A DNA stretch of 41,859 bases from Deinococcus sp. (GCF_018260405.1 NZ_JAGLBG010000001.1:51103-92961); one strand, 5' to 3'. Positions 24,228 through 34,649 are shown, counted from the first letter of the stretch. Numbers and translations: made by a program. The notes: generated by a model from the letters alone, not told the origin.

Positions 24228-25201
24228 AGTCCTATCAATTGAGCGCGCTGCAAAGAGTGTCTATTCAGGATGTGTGGCCGAAGGAAGCGCAGGACTTCAC
24301 TCCGTGGCTCTCCGGACATCTGCCCCTCCTTTCGGACGTTCTGGGCATCGAGTTGCAGCTGGTGGCCACCGAGCATCCCGTCGGCCCGTTTCGGGCGGAT
24401 CTGCTGTGCACTGCGGGCTCTGAGGAAGCACTGGTCGTTATCGAGAACCAATTCTATAAGACTGATCACAGCCATCTCGGGCAACTCCTTACCTACGCCG
24501 CAGGTACAAAAGCCAGCACACTGGTGTGGATTGCGGAGACTTTTACCGCCGAGCACCGTGCCGCGTTGGACTGGCTGAATACCAACACGCCGGTCGGCGT
24601 CAATTTCTTTGGTCTGGAGTTGGAACTCTGGAGGATTGGAGACTCTCTTCCAGCCCCAAAATTCAACGTCATCAGCCAACCCAACAACTGGACGAAACTC
24701 GGTGTGTCTGGTGTTCAGGAAATCACGCCGACCGCGCAGCTCCAGCTGGCCTTCTGGACGGCCTTCCGGGAGTACGTACTGGAACGCACCACGGCACTCA
24801 AACCTGGGCAGCCTCAACCCTTGAATTGGTACGAGTTCTACATCGGGAAGTACGGCTTTTGGATCGGTGCTCGGGTCAACACCAAACTCAACAGCCTGTG
24901 GGTGGCGCTTTTCATGCAGCCGCCGGCTACGAAGGCGATGTTCCAGCAGCTTGAAGCTCAGAAAGCAGATATCGAGGCTCACTTTGGGTGTGCCATGATC
25001 TGGAAGGAAAATCCGGATCTCAACAAGTCGAATATCGAACTCCACCGTCTGAACTCGGATTTACGCGATCAGGAGCGATGGCCAGAATACTTCGACTGGC
25101 TCCTATCCCAGCTTCTGAAACTGAAACAGGTGTTCGTACCCCTTCTCCCTTCTTTATCGGATGAGGTAGGAACGTTACCCACATATGAGGAGAACCCATG
25201 A
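24224..25201 (+). CDS. DUF4268-family protein, nuclease-like
   Basis: This 325-residue protein matches the DUF4268 type. The N-terminal half has D59 (FRADLL) and the VVIENQ strand (E74-N75-Q76) followed by KTDHSHLGQLLTYAAG, a layout resembling a PD-(D/E)XK nuclease fold with the Lys replaced by Gln. The C-terminal half contains FWTAFREYV and NWYEFYIGKYGFWIGARVN, the DUF4268 region. Such proteins are often encoded near restriction systems. Base composition is lower in GC than the helicase gene. It overlaps both neighbours by 4 bases, so it belongs to the restriction operon. Activity is unproven. Confidence 0.75.
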   Translation: MKSYQLSALQRVSIQDVWPKEAQDFTPWLSGHLPLLSDVLGIELQLVATEHPVGPFRADLLCTAGSEEALVVIENQFYKTDHSHLGQLLTYAAGTKASTLVWIAETFTAEHRAALDWLNTNTPVGVNFFGLELELWRIGDSLPAPKFNVISQPNNWTKLGVSGVQEITPTAQLQLAFWTAFREYVLERTTALKPGQPQPLNWYEFYIGKYGFWIGARVNTKLNSLWVALFMQPPATKAMFQQLEAQKADIEAHFGCAMIWKENPDLNKSNIELHRLNSDLRDQERWPEYFDWLLSQLLKLKQVFVPLLPSLSDEVGTLPTYEENP

Positions 25202-27039
25202 TCGACGAAATGAAGCGCCCCGAGCGTTTGGACGAAGACCGTATTGAGGCGATCAAGGCCCTGTTTCCCGAGGCCTTCCCGGACGGGAAGTTTGACGCGC
25301 AGACGCTCAAGGAACTGCTGGAGAGTCCTGCGGAACCACCAGTTGAAGGCGGGGAGTTCTACGGCCTGAACTGGCCTGGGAAGCGGCAGGCGAGGAAGCT
25401 GGCGGTGAAGCCGTCGGAAGGCACGCTGGCTCCTGTGCCCGGCCTGGGCGTCAGCGAAGACACCACAGGCAACGTCATCATCGAGGGCGACAACCTGGAA
25501 GTGATGCGGACGATTCTCAAGGCCTACGCGGGCAGGGTGAAGCTGATCTACATCGATCCGCCGTACAACACCGGCAGGGACTTCGTGTACAGCGATGACT
25601 ATTCGGAGCCGCTGGAGACTTATCTGCGGCGCACCGATCAGCAGGACGACATGGGGCTGCTCACCAGCAATCCGAAAAGCGGTGGCCGCTATCACTCGAA
25701 GTGGCTGGACATGATGTATCCCCGCCTGAAGCTGGCGCACGAGCTGCTGTCGCCGGAAGGGGCAATATTCGTCAGCCTGGACGACAACGAGATCTTCAAT
25801 CTTCGGCACCTGATGGATGAGATTTTTGGAGCGGAGAACTTCATTACGACGGTGATATGGCAGAAGGTCTATGCGCCGAAAAACTCAGCCAAACACTTCT
25901 CTGAAGATCATGACTACATTGCCATCTATGCCAAGGATGGGGATTACTGGCGTCCTAGGTTAATGCCCCGAAGCGATGAAGCCAATGCTAGGTACATAAA
26001 TCCAGATAATGATCCTAGAGGGCCTTGGAAGCCTGGGGACACTACGGCGCGTAATTACTACGCCGATGGTCTATATGAGGTTGAAAGTCCAAGTGGGAAA
26101 AAATTTACACCAGCACGAGGAAACTACTGGAGATATAGCTTTAGTCGTTTCAAACAGCTAGATCAAGATAAAAGAATCTGGTGGGGACAAGAAGGTGGAA
26201 ATATGCCTTCCGTCAAACGTTTTCTGTCTGAAGTAAGGCAGGGAATCGTGCCGCAAACGCTTTGGAAGTACGAGGATGTTGGGCATACACAGGATGCGAA
26301 AAGGGAACTTATCGAGTTTGTAGGATTTGAAAACACTGATAATGTAATCGACAGTGTGAAGCCTACCAAGCTACTTCAGCGCATCCTGCATTTAGTGACA
26401 GATTCAAATACCAATGACATTGTGCTGGATTTCTTCTCCGGCACAGGTTCCACCGGACATGCTGTCATGAAGCAAAATCACGAGGATAAGGGCAACAGAA
26501 AATTCATTCTAGTTCAGTTGCCTGTCGAGCTGGATACGCCCGAGACGAAGCTGAAGACCATCGCAGACGTGACGATGGAGCGGATCAGAAACGTCGGTGC
26601 TGCCCTGTCCAGCGAGAAGACCCAGGCGGATGTGGGTTTCCGGCTCTTCCGCACCTCAAGGTCGAATCTCACGAAGTGGCAGACCAAAACCGCACGTTCC
26701 GTCGCGGAGTTGCAGGGCTTTGACTTCACTGGTGCGGGCGCTCTCGTGCCCGACTACAAGACGCGGGACGTCCTGACAGAATTGATGCTGCTCGAAGGCT
26801 TCCCCCTGGACAGCCGGGTGGAACAGTCGCCAGAGTTTGACGATGAGGTTCATGTTGTCACGCACCCCGAGCGCAGTTTCCGCCTGCTCGTGTGCCTCAG
26901 CACCGATACTCTGTCAGACGCCACGGTTCAGGCGACGGCGAAGTACCCCAAGGACACCTTCGTCTGCCTGGAGTCCAGCCTGAACGACCAGCTCAAGCTT
27001 CGGCTCGCGGACGCCGTCGAGAACGTGAAGACCCTCTGA
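25198..27039 (+). CDS. mod: Type III restriction-modification methylase, Mod
   Basis: Mod methylates adenine-N6 in one strand of the recognition site and provides sequence specificity to Res. The 613-residue protein has motif IV DPPY (120-123, in LIYIDPPYNTG) before motif I DFFSGTGSTGH (411-421), the beta-class order typical of type III Mod. The intervening stretch (about 200-400) is the target recognition domain. It is markedly AT-richer than both flanks, a sign of domain exchange. Start overlaps the DUF4268 stop (ATGA), and res follows after one base. The recognition sequence cannot be read. Confidence 0.92.
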   Translation: MIDEMKRPERLDEDRIEAIKALFPEAFPDGKFDAQTLKELLESPAEPPVEGGEFYGLNWPGKRQARKLAVKPSEGTLAPVPGLGVSEDTTGNVIIEGDNLEVMRTILKAYAGRVKLIYIDPPYNTGRDFVYSDDYSEPLETYLRRTDQQDDMGLLTSNPKSGGRYHSKWLDMMYPRLKLAHELLSPEGAIFVSLDDNEIFNLRHLMDEIFGAENFITTVIWQKVYAPKNSAKHFSEDHDYIAIYAKDGDYWRPRLMPRSDEANARYINPDNDPRGPWKPGDTTARNYYADGLYEVESPSGKKFTPARGNYWRYSFSRFKQLDQDKRIWWGQEGGNMPSVKRFLSEVRQGIVPQTLWKYEDVGHTQDAKRELIEFVGFENTDNVIDSVKPTKLLQRILHLVTDSNTNDIVLDFFSGTGSTGHAVMKQNHEDKGNRKFILVQLPVELDTPETKLKTIADVTMERIRNVGAALSSEKTQADVGFRLFRTSRSNLTKWQTKTARSVAELQGFDFTGAGALVPDYKTRDVLTELMLLEGFPLDSRVEQSPEFDDEVHVVTHPERSFRLLVCLSTDTLSDATVQATAKYPKDTFVCLESSLNDQLKLRLADAVENVKTL

Positions 27040-27040
27040 T

Positions 27041-30000
27041 ATGGCCTTTGAATTCAAGTTCAATGCAGATCAGCCTCACCAGAAGGCTGCGATCAACAAC
27101 ACCGTGGAGCTGTTCGACGGCTTCCAGCGCCTGGACACCGAAGCCGTCATTCTGGCCGACGAGATCATCCCCAACCTGCCGGAAGGCACGTCGCTCGACG
27201 AGGAGTGGCTGACTGAGAACCTCCAGGCCGTGCAGCTCGGTCACAACCTCCAGTTCCCCGACGCCGCCATGCCGGTGCGGGGGCTGGAGATGGGCACTGA
27301 GGCGGACGGGATGATGCTGGAGGGGGTCAGCAATGATTCCCACCGCGCCCCGCACTTCACGGTCGAGATGGAGACCGGCACCGGCAAGACCTACGTCTAT
27401 TTCCGGACGATGCTCGACCTCTACCGGCGCTGCGGATTCCGTAAGTTCATCGTGGTGGTGCCGAGTATCGCCATCCTCGAAGGGGTGAAGAAGACCTTCG
27501 AGGTCACCCGCAAGCACTTCCAGGAGCTGTACGGCGTCACCAACTTCAAGTTGATCGAGTACGACGGCGCGCGCCTGGGGCAGTTGCGGAACTTCGCCCA
27601 GAGCCAGTACCCGGTCGTGATGGTGATGACCACCCAGTCCTTCAACCGGGCGTCCAACAACTTCTACAAGTCGACCGAGAAGCTGGCCGGATCGCGCCTG
27701 CCCTACCAGTGGGTGCAGGAGACGCGCCCCATCGTGATCCTCGACGAGCCGCAGAACATGGGCTCCGACCGGGCGAAGGAGGCCGTCCGCACGCTGGCCC
27801 CACTGTTCGTGCTGCGCTACTCGGCCACCCACCGCGCGGGCGAGACTCCGAACACGATCTACCGCCTCACGCCCATTGAGGCGTTCCGTCAGGGCCTGGT
27901 GAAGCAGATTGAAGTCACAGGTGTCTCGGAACTCTCTGGCCTGAACGTGCCGCAGTTCCGCGTTGAAGAGATCACCCGCAACCCGATCACCGCGAAGGTG
28001 CGGACGGTGGCCGTGCAGGACGGGTTGACCAGCGAACAGACCTTCACCCTACATGGCGGTGACGACCTGTTCAAGAAGACCAAGAACCCAGCCCACGAAG
28101 GCTTCGTGGTGGACAACATCGGCGTCCCAAAAGACGACTTGCCAGGCTTTGTGAAGTTCACGAACGGTGAGGAGATCGGCACGGGCGACGAGGTGCTGGG
28201 TTCGCGCACGGAAGTGTGGCGCGCGCAGATCCGGGAGACGATCCAGACCCACTTTGACCGTCAGCGCCGCCTGAACAGGCACCGCGTCAAGGTACTGTCG
28301 CTGTTCTTCATCGACCGGGTGGCCAACTACCAGGGGCAGCCGGGGACGATCCGCCGCCTCTTCGAGGAAGAGTACGTCAAGCTCCAGGCGCAGTACCCGG
28401 AGTGGCAGGGTAAGGCCGCTGGCGAAGTTCACAAGGGCTACTTCGCCAAGAAGAAGGTCAAGGATCAGGAGGTCTACAGCGAGGACGTGAACCAGAAAGC
28501 CGATGGTGACGAGGCCAAGGAAGCGTTCCGACTCATCATGCAGGCCAAGGAAGAACTGCTTTCCTTCGCTGAGCCAACCGCCTTCCTGTTCGCTCACAGT
28601 GCCCTAAAAGAAGGCTGGGACAATCCGAACGTCTTTCAGATCTGCACCCTGAACCAGACCGTCAGCAGTACCAAGAAGCGTCAGGAGATCGGCCGTGGCT
28701 TGCGCCTGTGCGTGGATCAGGAGGGGAACCGCCCCGAGGAGTTGAATCTCAACATCCTGACGGTCGTGGCGAACGAGAGCTACGAGAGCTACGTGGCGAA
28801 CCTCCAGCAGAACTACACCGATGATGGCGAGGGTGCCCCACCGCCGCCCAGGAAGCCCAGCCTGTCCACTGCCAGGCGCAGGGACGATCTTTTCAACGGT
28901 GAGGCCTTCCAGACTTTCTGGAAAAAGCTCTGCCAACGCCTGTCCTACCGCATCGAGGTGAACACCGACGAGCTGGTGCAGGAGGCGGTGAAGGCCCTGA
29001 CGGGGGCCAAATACCCCCAGCCCATGCTCTCGATCTCCAAGGGGCAATTCGTGGTGCGGCAGTACGTCCTGCGGCTGGAGAAGGTCATCGGACAGGCCGC
29101 CGTATTGCTGCTCGAAACCCGCGATTCGCAGGCGGTTTCGCAAGTCTCACTGGGAATCACGAACACGCCCGCCAACCAGCACCAGGTCGTGCTGGAGGTA
29201 GGGGCTGACCTCAGCAAGCACAAGTCCTTCCCCTCCGGCGATCCCCGCCGGCAGCACTTCCGCAAGTTCAAGGTGCAGAAGATCTACGAGCAGTACGGGG
29301 AGTGGCGGGTCAAGTTTGACAACGAGGTGGAGATCAGCCCGAGCGAGCCGTACTGGATGGACGTGCAGGTCACGGCTCCGAAGAGCACGCTGGATGTGCA
29401 AGTTGTGGCAGAGGCGCAGCCGATCCCAGACTTCATCGGGAGGGCCGCGGCCGAGACCGACCTCACGCGGGCGACGCTCATTCGTATCTTCAGGGAGGTG
29501 CCGGACGGCGTGAAGGAAAAGTTGCTTACCAACCCGGAGGGGTGGACGAACACCTTTGTCTCTACTCTCAAGAACGTGCTGGCCGACCACGTGGCCGACC
29601 GGATCAAGTACCACGGAGGGCATGAGGTCTTTAGCAGCCCGGAGGACCTGTTCGCCCCGGAGGTCAAGCAGCCCCAGCGCGAGCTGGTGGACGACGAGAC
29701 GGGCAAGGGGCTGTACGACCTGGTGCAGATCGACTCGGAGGTGGAGCGGGCCTTCGTGCAGCGAACCATCCACGACGACGGGGAGAACGTCGCGGTGTAC
29801 TTCAAGTTTCCCCCCAAGTTCAAGCTGGGGCTGCCCCGCGTGATTGGGAACTACAACCCCGACTGGGCCATCGTGCGGCTTGGGGACGAGCAGACGCGGA
29901 TTGAGCTGGTGCGTGAGACGAAGGGCACAACCGACGAGAGCGGCCTGCGCTTCGAGAGTGAGAAACGCAAGATCAGGGCTGCCAGGCGGTACTTCGAGGC

Positions 30001-30088
30001 GTTGGGGATCGACTACCGGGTGGTGACTGGAGAGACCGAGCGGTATTGGGAAAAGGCTTCCGAGAAGGGGGGGCACGGCCTGCTATGA
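27041..30088 (+). CDS. res: Type III restriction-modification endonuclease subunit, Res
   Basis: Res is the ATP-dependent helicase-nuclease that cuts DNA with unmethylated sites when bound to Mod. The 1015-residue protein has Walker A ETGTGKT (111-117), motif II DEPQ (235-238), later helicase motifs (ALKEGWDNPNVFQI, then RQEIGRGLRL) and a C-terminal PD-(D/E)XK nuclease with D941 (NYNPDWAIV), E959 and K961 (VRETKG). All parts appear complete, so it should be functional. It follows mod by one base and overlaps the next gene by ATGA. Confidence 0.93.
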   Translation: MAFEFKFNADQPHQKAAINNTVELFDGFQRLDTEAVILADEIIPNLPEGTSLDEEWLTENLQAVQLGHNLQFPDAAMPVRGLEMGTEADGMMLEGVSNDSHRAPHFTVEMETGTGKTYVYFRTMLDLYRRCGFRKFIVVVPSIAILEGVKKTFEVTRKHFQELYGVTNFKLIEYDGARLGQLRNFAQSQYPVVMVMTTQSFNRASNNFYKSTEKLAGSRLPYQWVQETRPIVILDEPQNMGSDRAKEAVRTLAPLFVLRYSATHRAGETPNTIYRLTPIEAFRQGLVKQIEVTGVSELSGLNVPQFRVEEITRNPITAKVRTVAVQDGLTSEQTFTLHGGDDLFKKTKNPAHEGFVVDNIGVPKDDLPGFVKFTNGEEIGTGDEVLGSRTEVWRAQIRETIQTHFDRQRRLNRHRVKVLSLFFIDRVANYQGQPGTIRRLFEEEYVKLQAQYPEWQGKAAGEVHKGYFAKKKVKDQEVYSEDVNQKADGDEAKEAFRLIMQAKEELLSFAEPTAFLFAHSALKEGWDNPNVFQICTLNQTVSSTKKRQEIGRGLRLCVDQEGNRPEELNLNILTVVANESYESYVANLQQNYTDDGEGAPPPPRKPSLSTARRRDDLFNGEAFQTFWKKLCQRLSYRIEVNTDELVQEAVKALTGAKYPQPMLSISKGQFVVRQYVLRLEKVIGQAAVLLLETRDSQAVSQVSLGITNTPANQHQVVLEVGADLSKHKSFPSGDPRRQHFRKFKVQKIYEQYGEWRVKFDNEVEISPSEPYWMDVQVTAPKSTLDVQVVAEAQPIPDFIGRAAAETDLTRATLIRIFREVPDGVKEKLLTNPEGWTNTFVSTLKNVLADHVADRIKYHGGHEVFSSPEDLFAPEVKQPQRELVDDETGKGLYDLVQIDSEVERAFVQRTIHDDGENVAVYFKFPPKFKLGLPRVIGNYNPDWAIVRLGDEQTRIELVRETKGTTDESGLRFESEKRKIRAARRYFEALGIDYRVVTGETERYWEKASEKGGHGLL

Positions 30089-30903
30089 CGGTTCCCGCAG
30101 GAGCACCCCTGCCCAAGCGGCTCAGGAAGCTCGCCGGTCAGCTGCGGGACTTAAGCGGGAACATGCCCCGAACCATCCACGGGTTGGCGAGTTGGCTGGC
30201 TCGGGCGGCAGTCGTCTGCCAGAACGGCGAGCCGTACCTGGCAGACCGGCTTCAGGGTGAGCCCACAACCGTGGAGGAGCAATGCATTCAGGCGGCCCAA
30301 GCAAACCTTGCCGCCGTCGTTAAGCGCTGGAAGCCCCAGATCACTCGCTTCATCTCGTTGGTGCAGCGTTATCCAGACCAGACGGTGGCGTTCCGAGAAG
30401 GTCGGCGCCGCTTCATCGCCCTCGTTGAGGTGGGGGAAGGCATTCGGTCACCTCGACTTCGGCGGGAGCTTGAGGGGCTTCAGAAGGTGTTGTCCCATAC
30501 GGGGTCCCGTACCGCCACACGTCCGGAGCAGAATGTGAAGACCCGCGAGTTGACGCGGGCAGCAAACGAACCGATTCCTCTTCCTCGCCTCATGCCCCCA
30601 GTTCCCCCTGCGCCGAAGCGGGTCATTCCCCTTGCGGAACCGGCCCGTTTTTCAACCTGGGCAAAGTGCGGGGTGTGTAAAGCGAAATTGGTGGATCTGG
30701 TGTGCATTGTCTGCCACCGGCACGTTTGCCCGAGATGTGGCGCATGCTCGTTTACCTGTGAGGCCAGGAATAGGAGAAGGGAAATGGTTCAGTTCCCAGC
30801 CTTCAGGGAGAGCCGCGTGGGCTTCGTCCCGGAGGAAGAATGGATTGCACGGAAGCGGGAGATGCGGGAAGGAGTGGGTCGATCACTTGATTTCGAGGTC
30901 TAG
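30085..30903 (+). CDS. Unknown protein with an eight-cysteine zinc-binding cluster
   Basis: This 272-residue protein is not recognised. The first 140 residues are helical and basic. A proline-rich linker (about 163-186) leads to a cluster CGVC (195-198), CIVC (207-210), CPRC (215-218), C221 and C225, with H211 and H213 nearby. This could bind two zinc ions in a RING- or ribbon-like manner. The start ATG overlaps the res stop (ATGA), so it is part of the same operon. A role in the defence system, such as DNA or protein binding, is inferred only from position. Confidence 0.7.
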   Translation: MTVPAGAPLPKRLRKLAGQLRDLSGNMPRTIHGLASWLARAAVVCQNGEPYLADRLQGEPTTVEEQCIQAAQANLAAVVKRWKPQITRFISLVQRYPDQTVAFREGRRRFIALVEVGEGIRSPRLRRELEGLQKVLSHTGSRTATRPEQNVKTRELTRAANEPIPLPRLMPPVPPAPKRVIPLAEPARFSTWAKCGVCKAKLVDLVCIVCHRHVCPRCGACSFTCEARNRRREMVQFPAFRESRVGFVPEEEWIARKREMREGVGRSLDFEV

Positions 30904-30936
30904 GAGCAGGAGTGCAGCCTTACCAGGAAAGGAAAT

Positions 30937-31080
30937 TTGATTTTGAGAGACCGTGCTGCTCATCCATCAACCCAGGACATTGCTGAGCGCTTGGACGATC
31001 TGGCCGTACAGATTGAACAGACCGCTCAGGCGCTAAGTGCGTCCGCCGTTGAACTTGATCGTCAAGCTGTCGCCTCGTGA
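30937..31080 (+). CDS. Small helical protein of 47 residues at the operon end
   Basis: A TTG start with a good purine-rich Shine-Dalgarno (AGGAAAGGAAA) opens a frame reading ILRDRAAHPSTQDIAERLDD followed by LAVQIEQTAQALSASAVELD and ending before TGA at 31080. It is one long amphipathic helix. It lies 33 bases after the cysteine-cluster gene in the same direction. It may be a small accessory subunit; evidence is the ribosome site and amphipathic pattern only. Confidence 0.4.
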   Translation: MILRDRAAHPSTQDIAERLDDLAVQIEQTAQALSASAVELDRQAVAS

Positions 31081-31116
31081 GACACGACGTGCTTACAGTG
31101 AGTTAAGTAGGTCGAA

Positions 31117-31134
31117 GTTGATCTTTAGATCAAC
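31117..31134. repeat. Small palindrome GTTGATCT-TT-AGATCAAC
   Basis: Eight-base arms around TT, located 36 bases after the end of the defence operon. It could be an operator or part of an IS flank. It lies just before the larger inverted repeat. Confidence 0.5.
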
Positions 31135-31162
31135 CGAGCGGAGCGAGTATCGAGAAAAGTAT

Positions 31163-31223
31163 GTTGAAGCTAACATTGCGAGATTCCGGCGTTTTCCCGG
31201 AATCTCGCAATGTTAGCTTCAAC
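31163..31223. repeat. Perfect 27-bp inverted repeat with 7-base loop
   Basis: The arm at 31163-31189 (beginning GTTGAAGCTAACATTGCG) is the exact reverse complement of 31197-31223; the loop is CGTTTTC. A cruciform or very stable RNA hairpin would form. It lies between the defence operon and the degenerate IS4-type transposase. It has no T-run, so it is not a standard terminator. It may be two IS ends joined head to head. Confidence 0.85.
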
Positions 31224-31254
31224 CAAGACTTTCCACGAAGAGCCAGAGTGAGTG

Positions 31255-32023
31255 TCACACGGCCTCAAGCACGGCGACGTGACGCTCCATGTCGGTCAGG
31301 ACACCATTTTTCGCATTCTGCGCTGCCAGGTGCTGGGCTGAGCGCCAGGTCAATGACAGATCAGCCTGACGCACCAGCAACACGGCGTGAAAGGCCTCTA
31401 CGACACACCAGACCCAGTTCTCCTGGGCCTGGATTGTGCGGCACCGACACTGTCCCAGACCCAGGTTCTGCTTCAAGAAGCGGTGAATCACCTCAATTCC
31501 CTAGCGGGCCTTCCAGGCCCGCAGCAGCGCGCGAACCGTGAATGACGAATCGAACGTGCTGAAGAGGCAAAAGCACGTCCATTCACCGTGCACCTTCCGC
31601 CACACAATGAGGACATCGAAGGTGCCGACCGCACGTGAAACGCGGAGTCTGCGCACCCGCCACTCCAGCTCGTCATACAGATGGCAACGTTCAGGTGGAA
31701 ACTGCTCAGCCAGCGCTTCGAGGGTGAGGGACTCACCCTCGAACTCGACCGTCATGTTCCGCTTGGCGCGCACCAACATCGGAATCTGGGTCTGGCGACT
31801 GAAAGCCACGACCTCATCACGCCCGAACTCCCCGTCCACGAGGACGCCGGCCATCGCGACTCCGGCGGCGCGGCACGCCTGAACGGTGTGGATCATCTCC
31901 TGGGTCGCGGTGCGGTACGGGTACATCGGGGTTTCCAGCATCCGGGAGACTTTGAACTGCTCCAGGAGTGGGGTCGGGTCGTGCCCCAATTTCACCAGGG
32001 CGGCAGAGGTGAACTGGTGGCCA
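31255..32023 (-). pseudogene. IS4-type transposase, C-terminal part, with an amber codon
   Basis: Reading from 32023, the frame gives GHQFTSAALVKLGHDP, then GVLVDGEFGRDEVVAF with the second catalytic Asp. It continues to WKAR followed by TAG at 31503-31501 and then GIEVIHRFLKQ in the same frame. Without the stop it matches the IS4-type Y-(2)-R-(3)-E-(6)-K signature, so TAG probably replaced a Trp codon. The right side is interrupted by the IS21 element; the N-terminal part continues beyond it at 34289. After removing one GCCA duplication the frame reads through as ERTRPGHQFT. Confidence 0.75.
32020..32023. repeat. Left 4-bp target duplication of the IS21 element
   Basis: GCCA, repeated at 34289-34292 outside the other tip. 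Four-bp duplications fit IS21. Confidence 0.7.
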
Positions 32024-32085
32024 TGTCAACGGCGACTTAAAATTGACCACTTTCGGCGGGTTAAATTTGACCACCCTGCCAGCTG

Positions 32086-32882
<797 letters not shown>

Positions 32883-32886
<4 letters not shown>

Positions 32887-34184
32887 GCTGACCCCTCCCG
32901 GAACACGTCGGCCAGCACCTCGTCCAGCGTGACACTGTCCTGAATGGCCACCAGGGCGGCATATTCCGCCAGGGGACGCTGCTCGACCTGCACGTCCGAC
33001 AGCGCTTCTTGCTGATAGGCCAGGTGCGGGCCACGTCGGGCGGCCGCGCCACCCGCCGGCAGGCCGTCGTACTGTCGATCCACCACGAATCGCGCGCCGC
33101 GCTGAGCTGACCGGGGATGCACGGCGATGCGACATCCACCGCTGAAGATCTGCACCGTGACCTGGTCGGCCTGCACGTCGACGCCCTGACCGGCATACGA
33201 CCAGGGCACGCCATAGAAGTTGCCGGCATACGACACGAAGCTGTCCCAGCTGACCTTGCGGGGTTCCCGCAGGAACACCGCGATGGTGTCGACCGGTGGG
33301 ATGGGGGTCAGGGCCGGCTGTTCCTGGTGCAGTCGATCCACCGGGCGGTCACGCGTCGTGCCGTGAACGCGGGAATTCGCGATGTGGTCAAGCCAGGATC
33401 TGGCTTGACGGTTCAGATCCGCGTCGTCCACGAACTGCGCACCCAGCCAGAAGTTCTTCTCCACATACCCGACGCCGCGCTCGACTTTGCCCTTGGTGCG
33501 CGGCCGGTACGGGCGGCACAGCCGGATGGCAAACCCCAGCCGCAGCGAGAAGTCCAGGAATTGTGGATTCCAGACCGGCGCGCCGGTCTGGTCGCGTTCC
33601 AGCACGACCTGCTTGGTGTTGTCGTACAGGATGGTCTGGGTGATCCCGCCGAAATAGGCGAACGCGTTGACGTGACACCGGATGAAGCTCGCGGTATCTG
33701 CCTTGCGGATGAACTCGACGTACAACGCTCTTGACCAGCCCAGCACCATCACGAACGCCCAGATGGAACACGTCTGGCCCTCCAGATTCCGGTAGCTGTA
33801 CCGCCCGAAGTCCACCTGCGCCTGTTCCCCGGGCTGAGTTTCGAAGCGGGTGGTGAGGCGCTGGGCGGACACGTGTGTCCGCCGAAATGGGCGCACAAAG
33901 TCCTTGACGACGGTGTACTGGCCGTCGTACCCGCGTTCCTGTAGTTCACGGAATAACACCACGGCATTCAGGACGCCCAGCTCGATCCGGCCTGTCAAAA
34001 ACTCTATGAAAGGGGCCAGCTTGCTCCCCCGGGGTTGACGTCGGCGTGGCTGCGGGAGGCCGGGATCGCGGAGGTACTTCTTGACGGTGTTCCGACTGAC
34101 GTTCAGGGTTTTGGCGATGCCGCTGATGGACTGACCTGCCGCCTTGAGCTCGATGATGTGCCGCACCTGTGCGCCTCCAAGCAT
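32883..34184 (-). CDS. istA: IstA DDE transposase of IS21
   Basis: This 433-residue transposase has an N-terminal HTH (SISGIAKTLNVSRNTVKKYL), then the integrase core with QVDFG (first Asp), ILYDNTK (second Asp) and KGKVERGVGY (Glu). The C-terminal beta domain contains FVSYAGNFYGVPWSY. The ATG at 34184 has a GGAGG Shine-Dalgarno. The gene is complete and translationally coupled to istB. Confidence 0.94.
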
Positions 34185-34288
34185 GCCGACCTCCGACTCG
34201 TAGTGAATCGCAGATCGTGGGGGGCTCCAACCTCGGCATGGTCAATTCCTATCCGCCACTTTTGATCATTTTTAGGCCGCCAACGACA

Positions 34289-34523
34289 GCCAGGACGGGT
34301 TCGTTCTTTTCCGCTGTATTGGAGGCTCAGCCCTTCCATCTCGACGCCGGCGTGAGGAACCAGCACACAATCGACGGCCAGGAACGCGCCACAGGGCGCA
34401 TTCCTGGGACAGCGCGATTATCCACACATTGGCGAAGGAGATCATGCCATTGAGACTGGTGACACGGTGCAGCAGCGCCGTGACGATGCTGAGCGGTAGG
34501 CTGGGGAGGCGAGGCAGAGTCAC
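34289..34523 (-). pseudogene. IS4-type transposase, N-terminal part, frameshifted
   Basis: The minus-strand frame from GTG 34523 gives VTLPRLPSLPLSIVTALLHR and then a MISFANVWIIALSQ stretch, like the start of an IS4-type transposase. A different frame (about 34420-34289) gives FLAVDCVLVPHAGVEMEGLS with the first catalytic Asp and joins the C-terminal part at 32023 across the IS21 insertion. The frame change and short distance show an internal deletion or frameshift, so the gene was probably dead even without the IS21. Confidence 0.6.
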
Positions 34524-34649
34524 TTTGCATGAAGGCGCATGAGACCGGGGTTTTTCAGCTCCTGCACTCATCGGCTTTCGTTGCTGTCGACGTTCTTTAT
34601 CTTCTTGAAACTTTTGCTGTAACGAAGCGCGAGGGGTTCAGGGGCGCTG

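Noticed and set aside
20785..30088. BREX or DISARM system
   Set aside because: No PglZ, BrxC or BrxL for BREX and no DrmA/DrmB pair for DISARM; the methylase and restriction genes are clearly type III Mod and Res.
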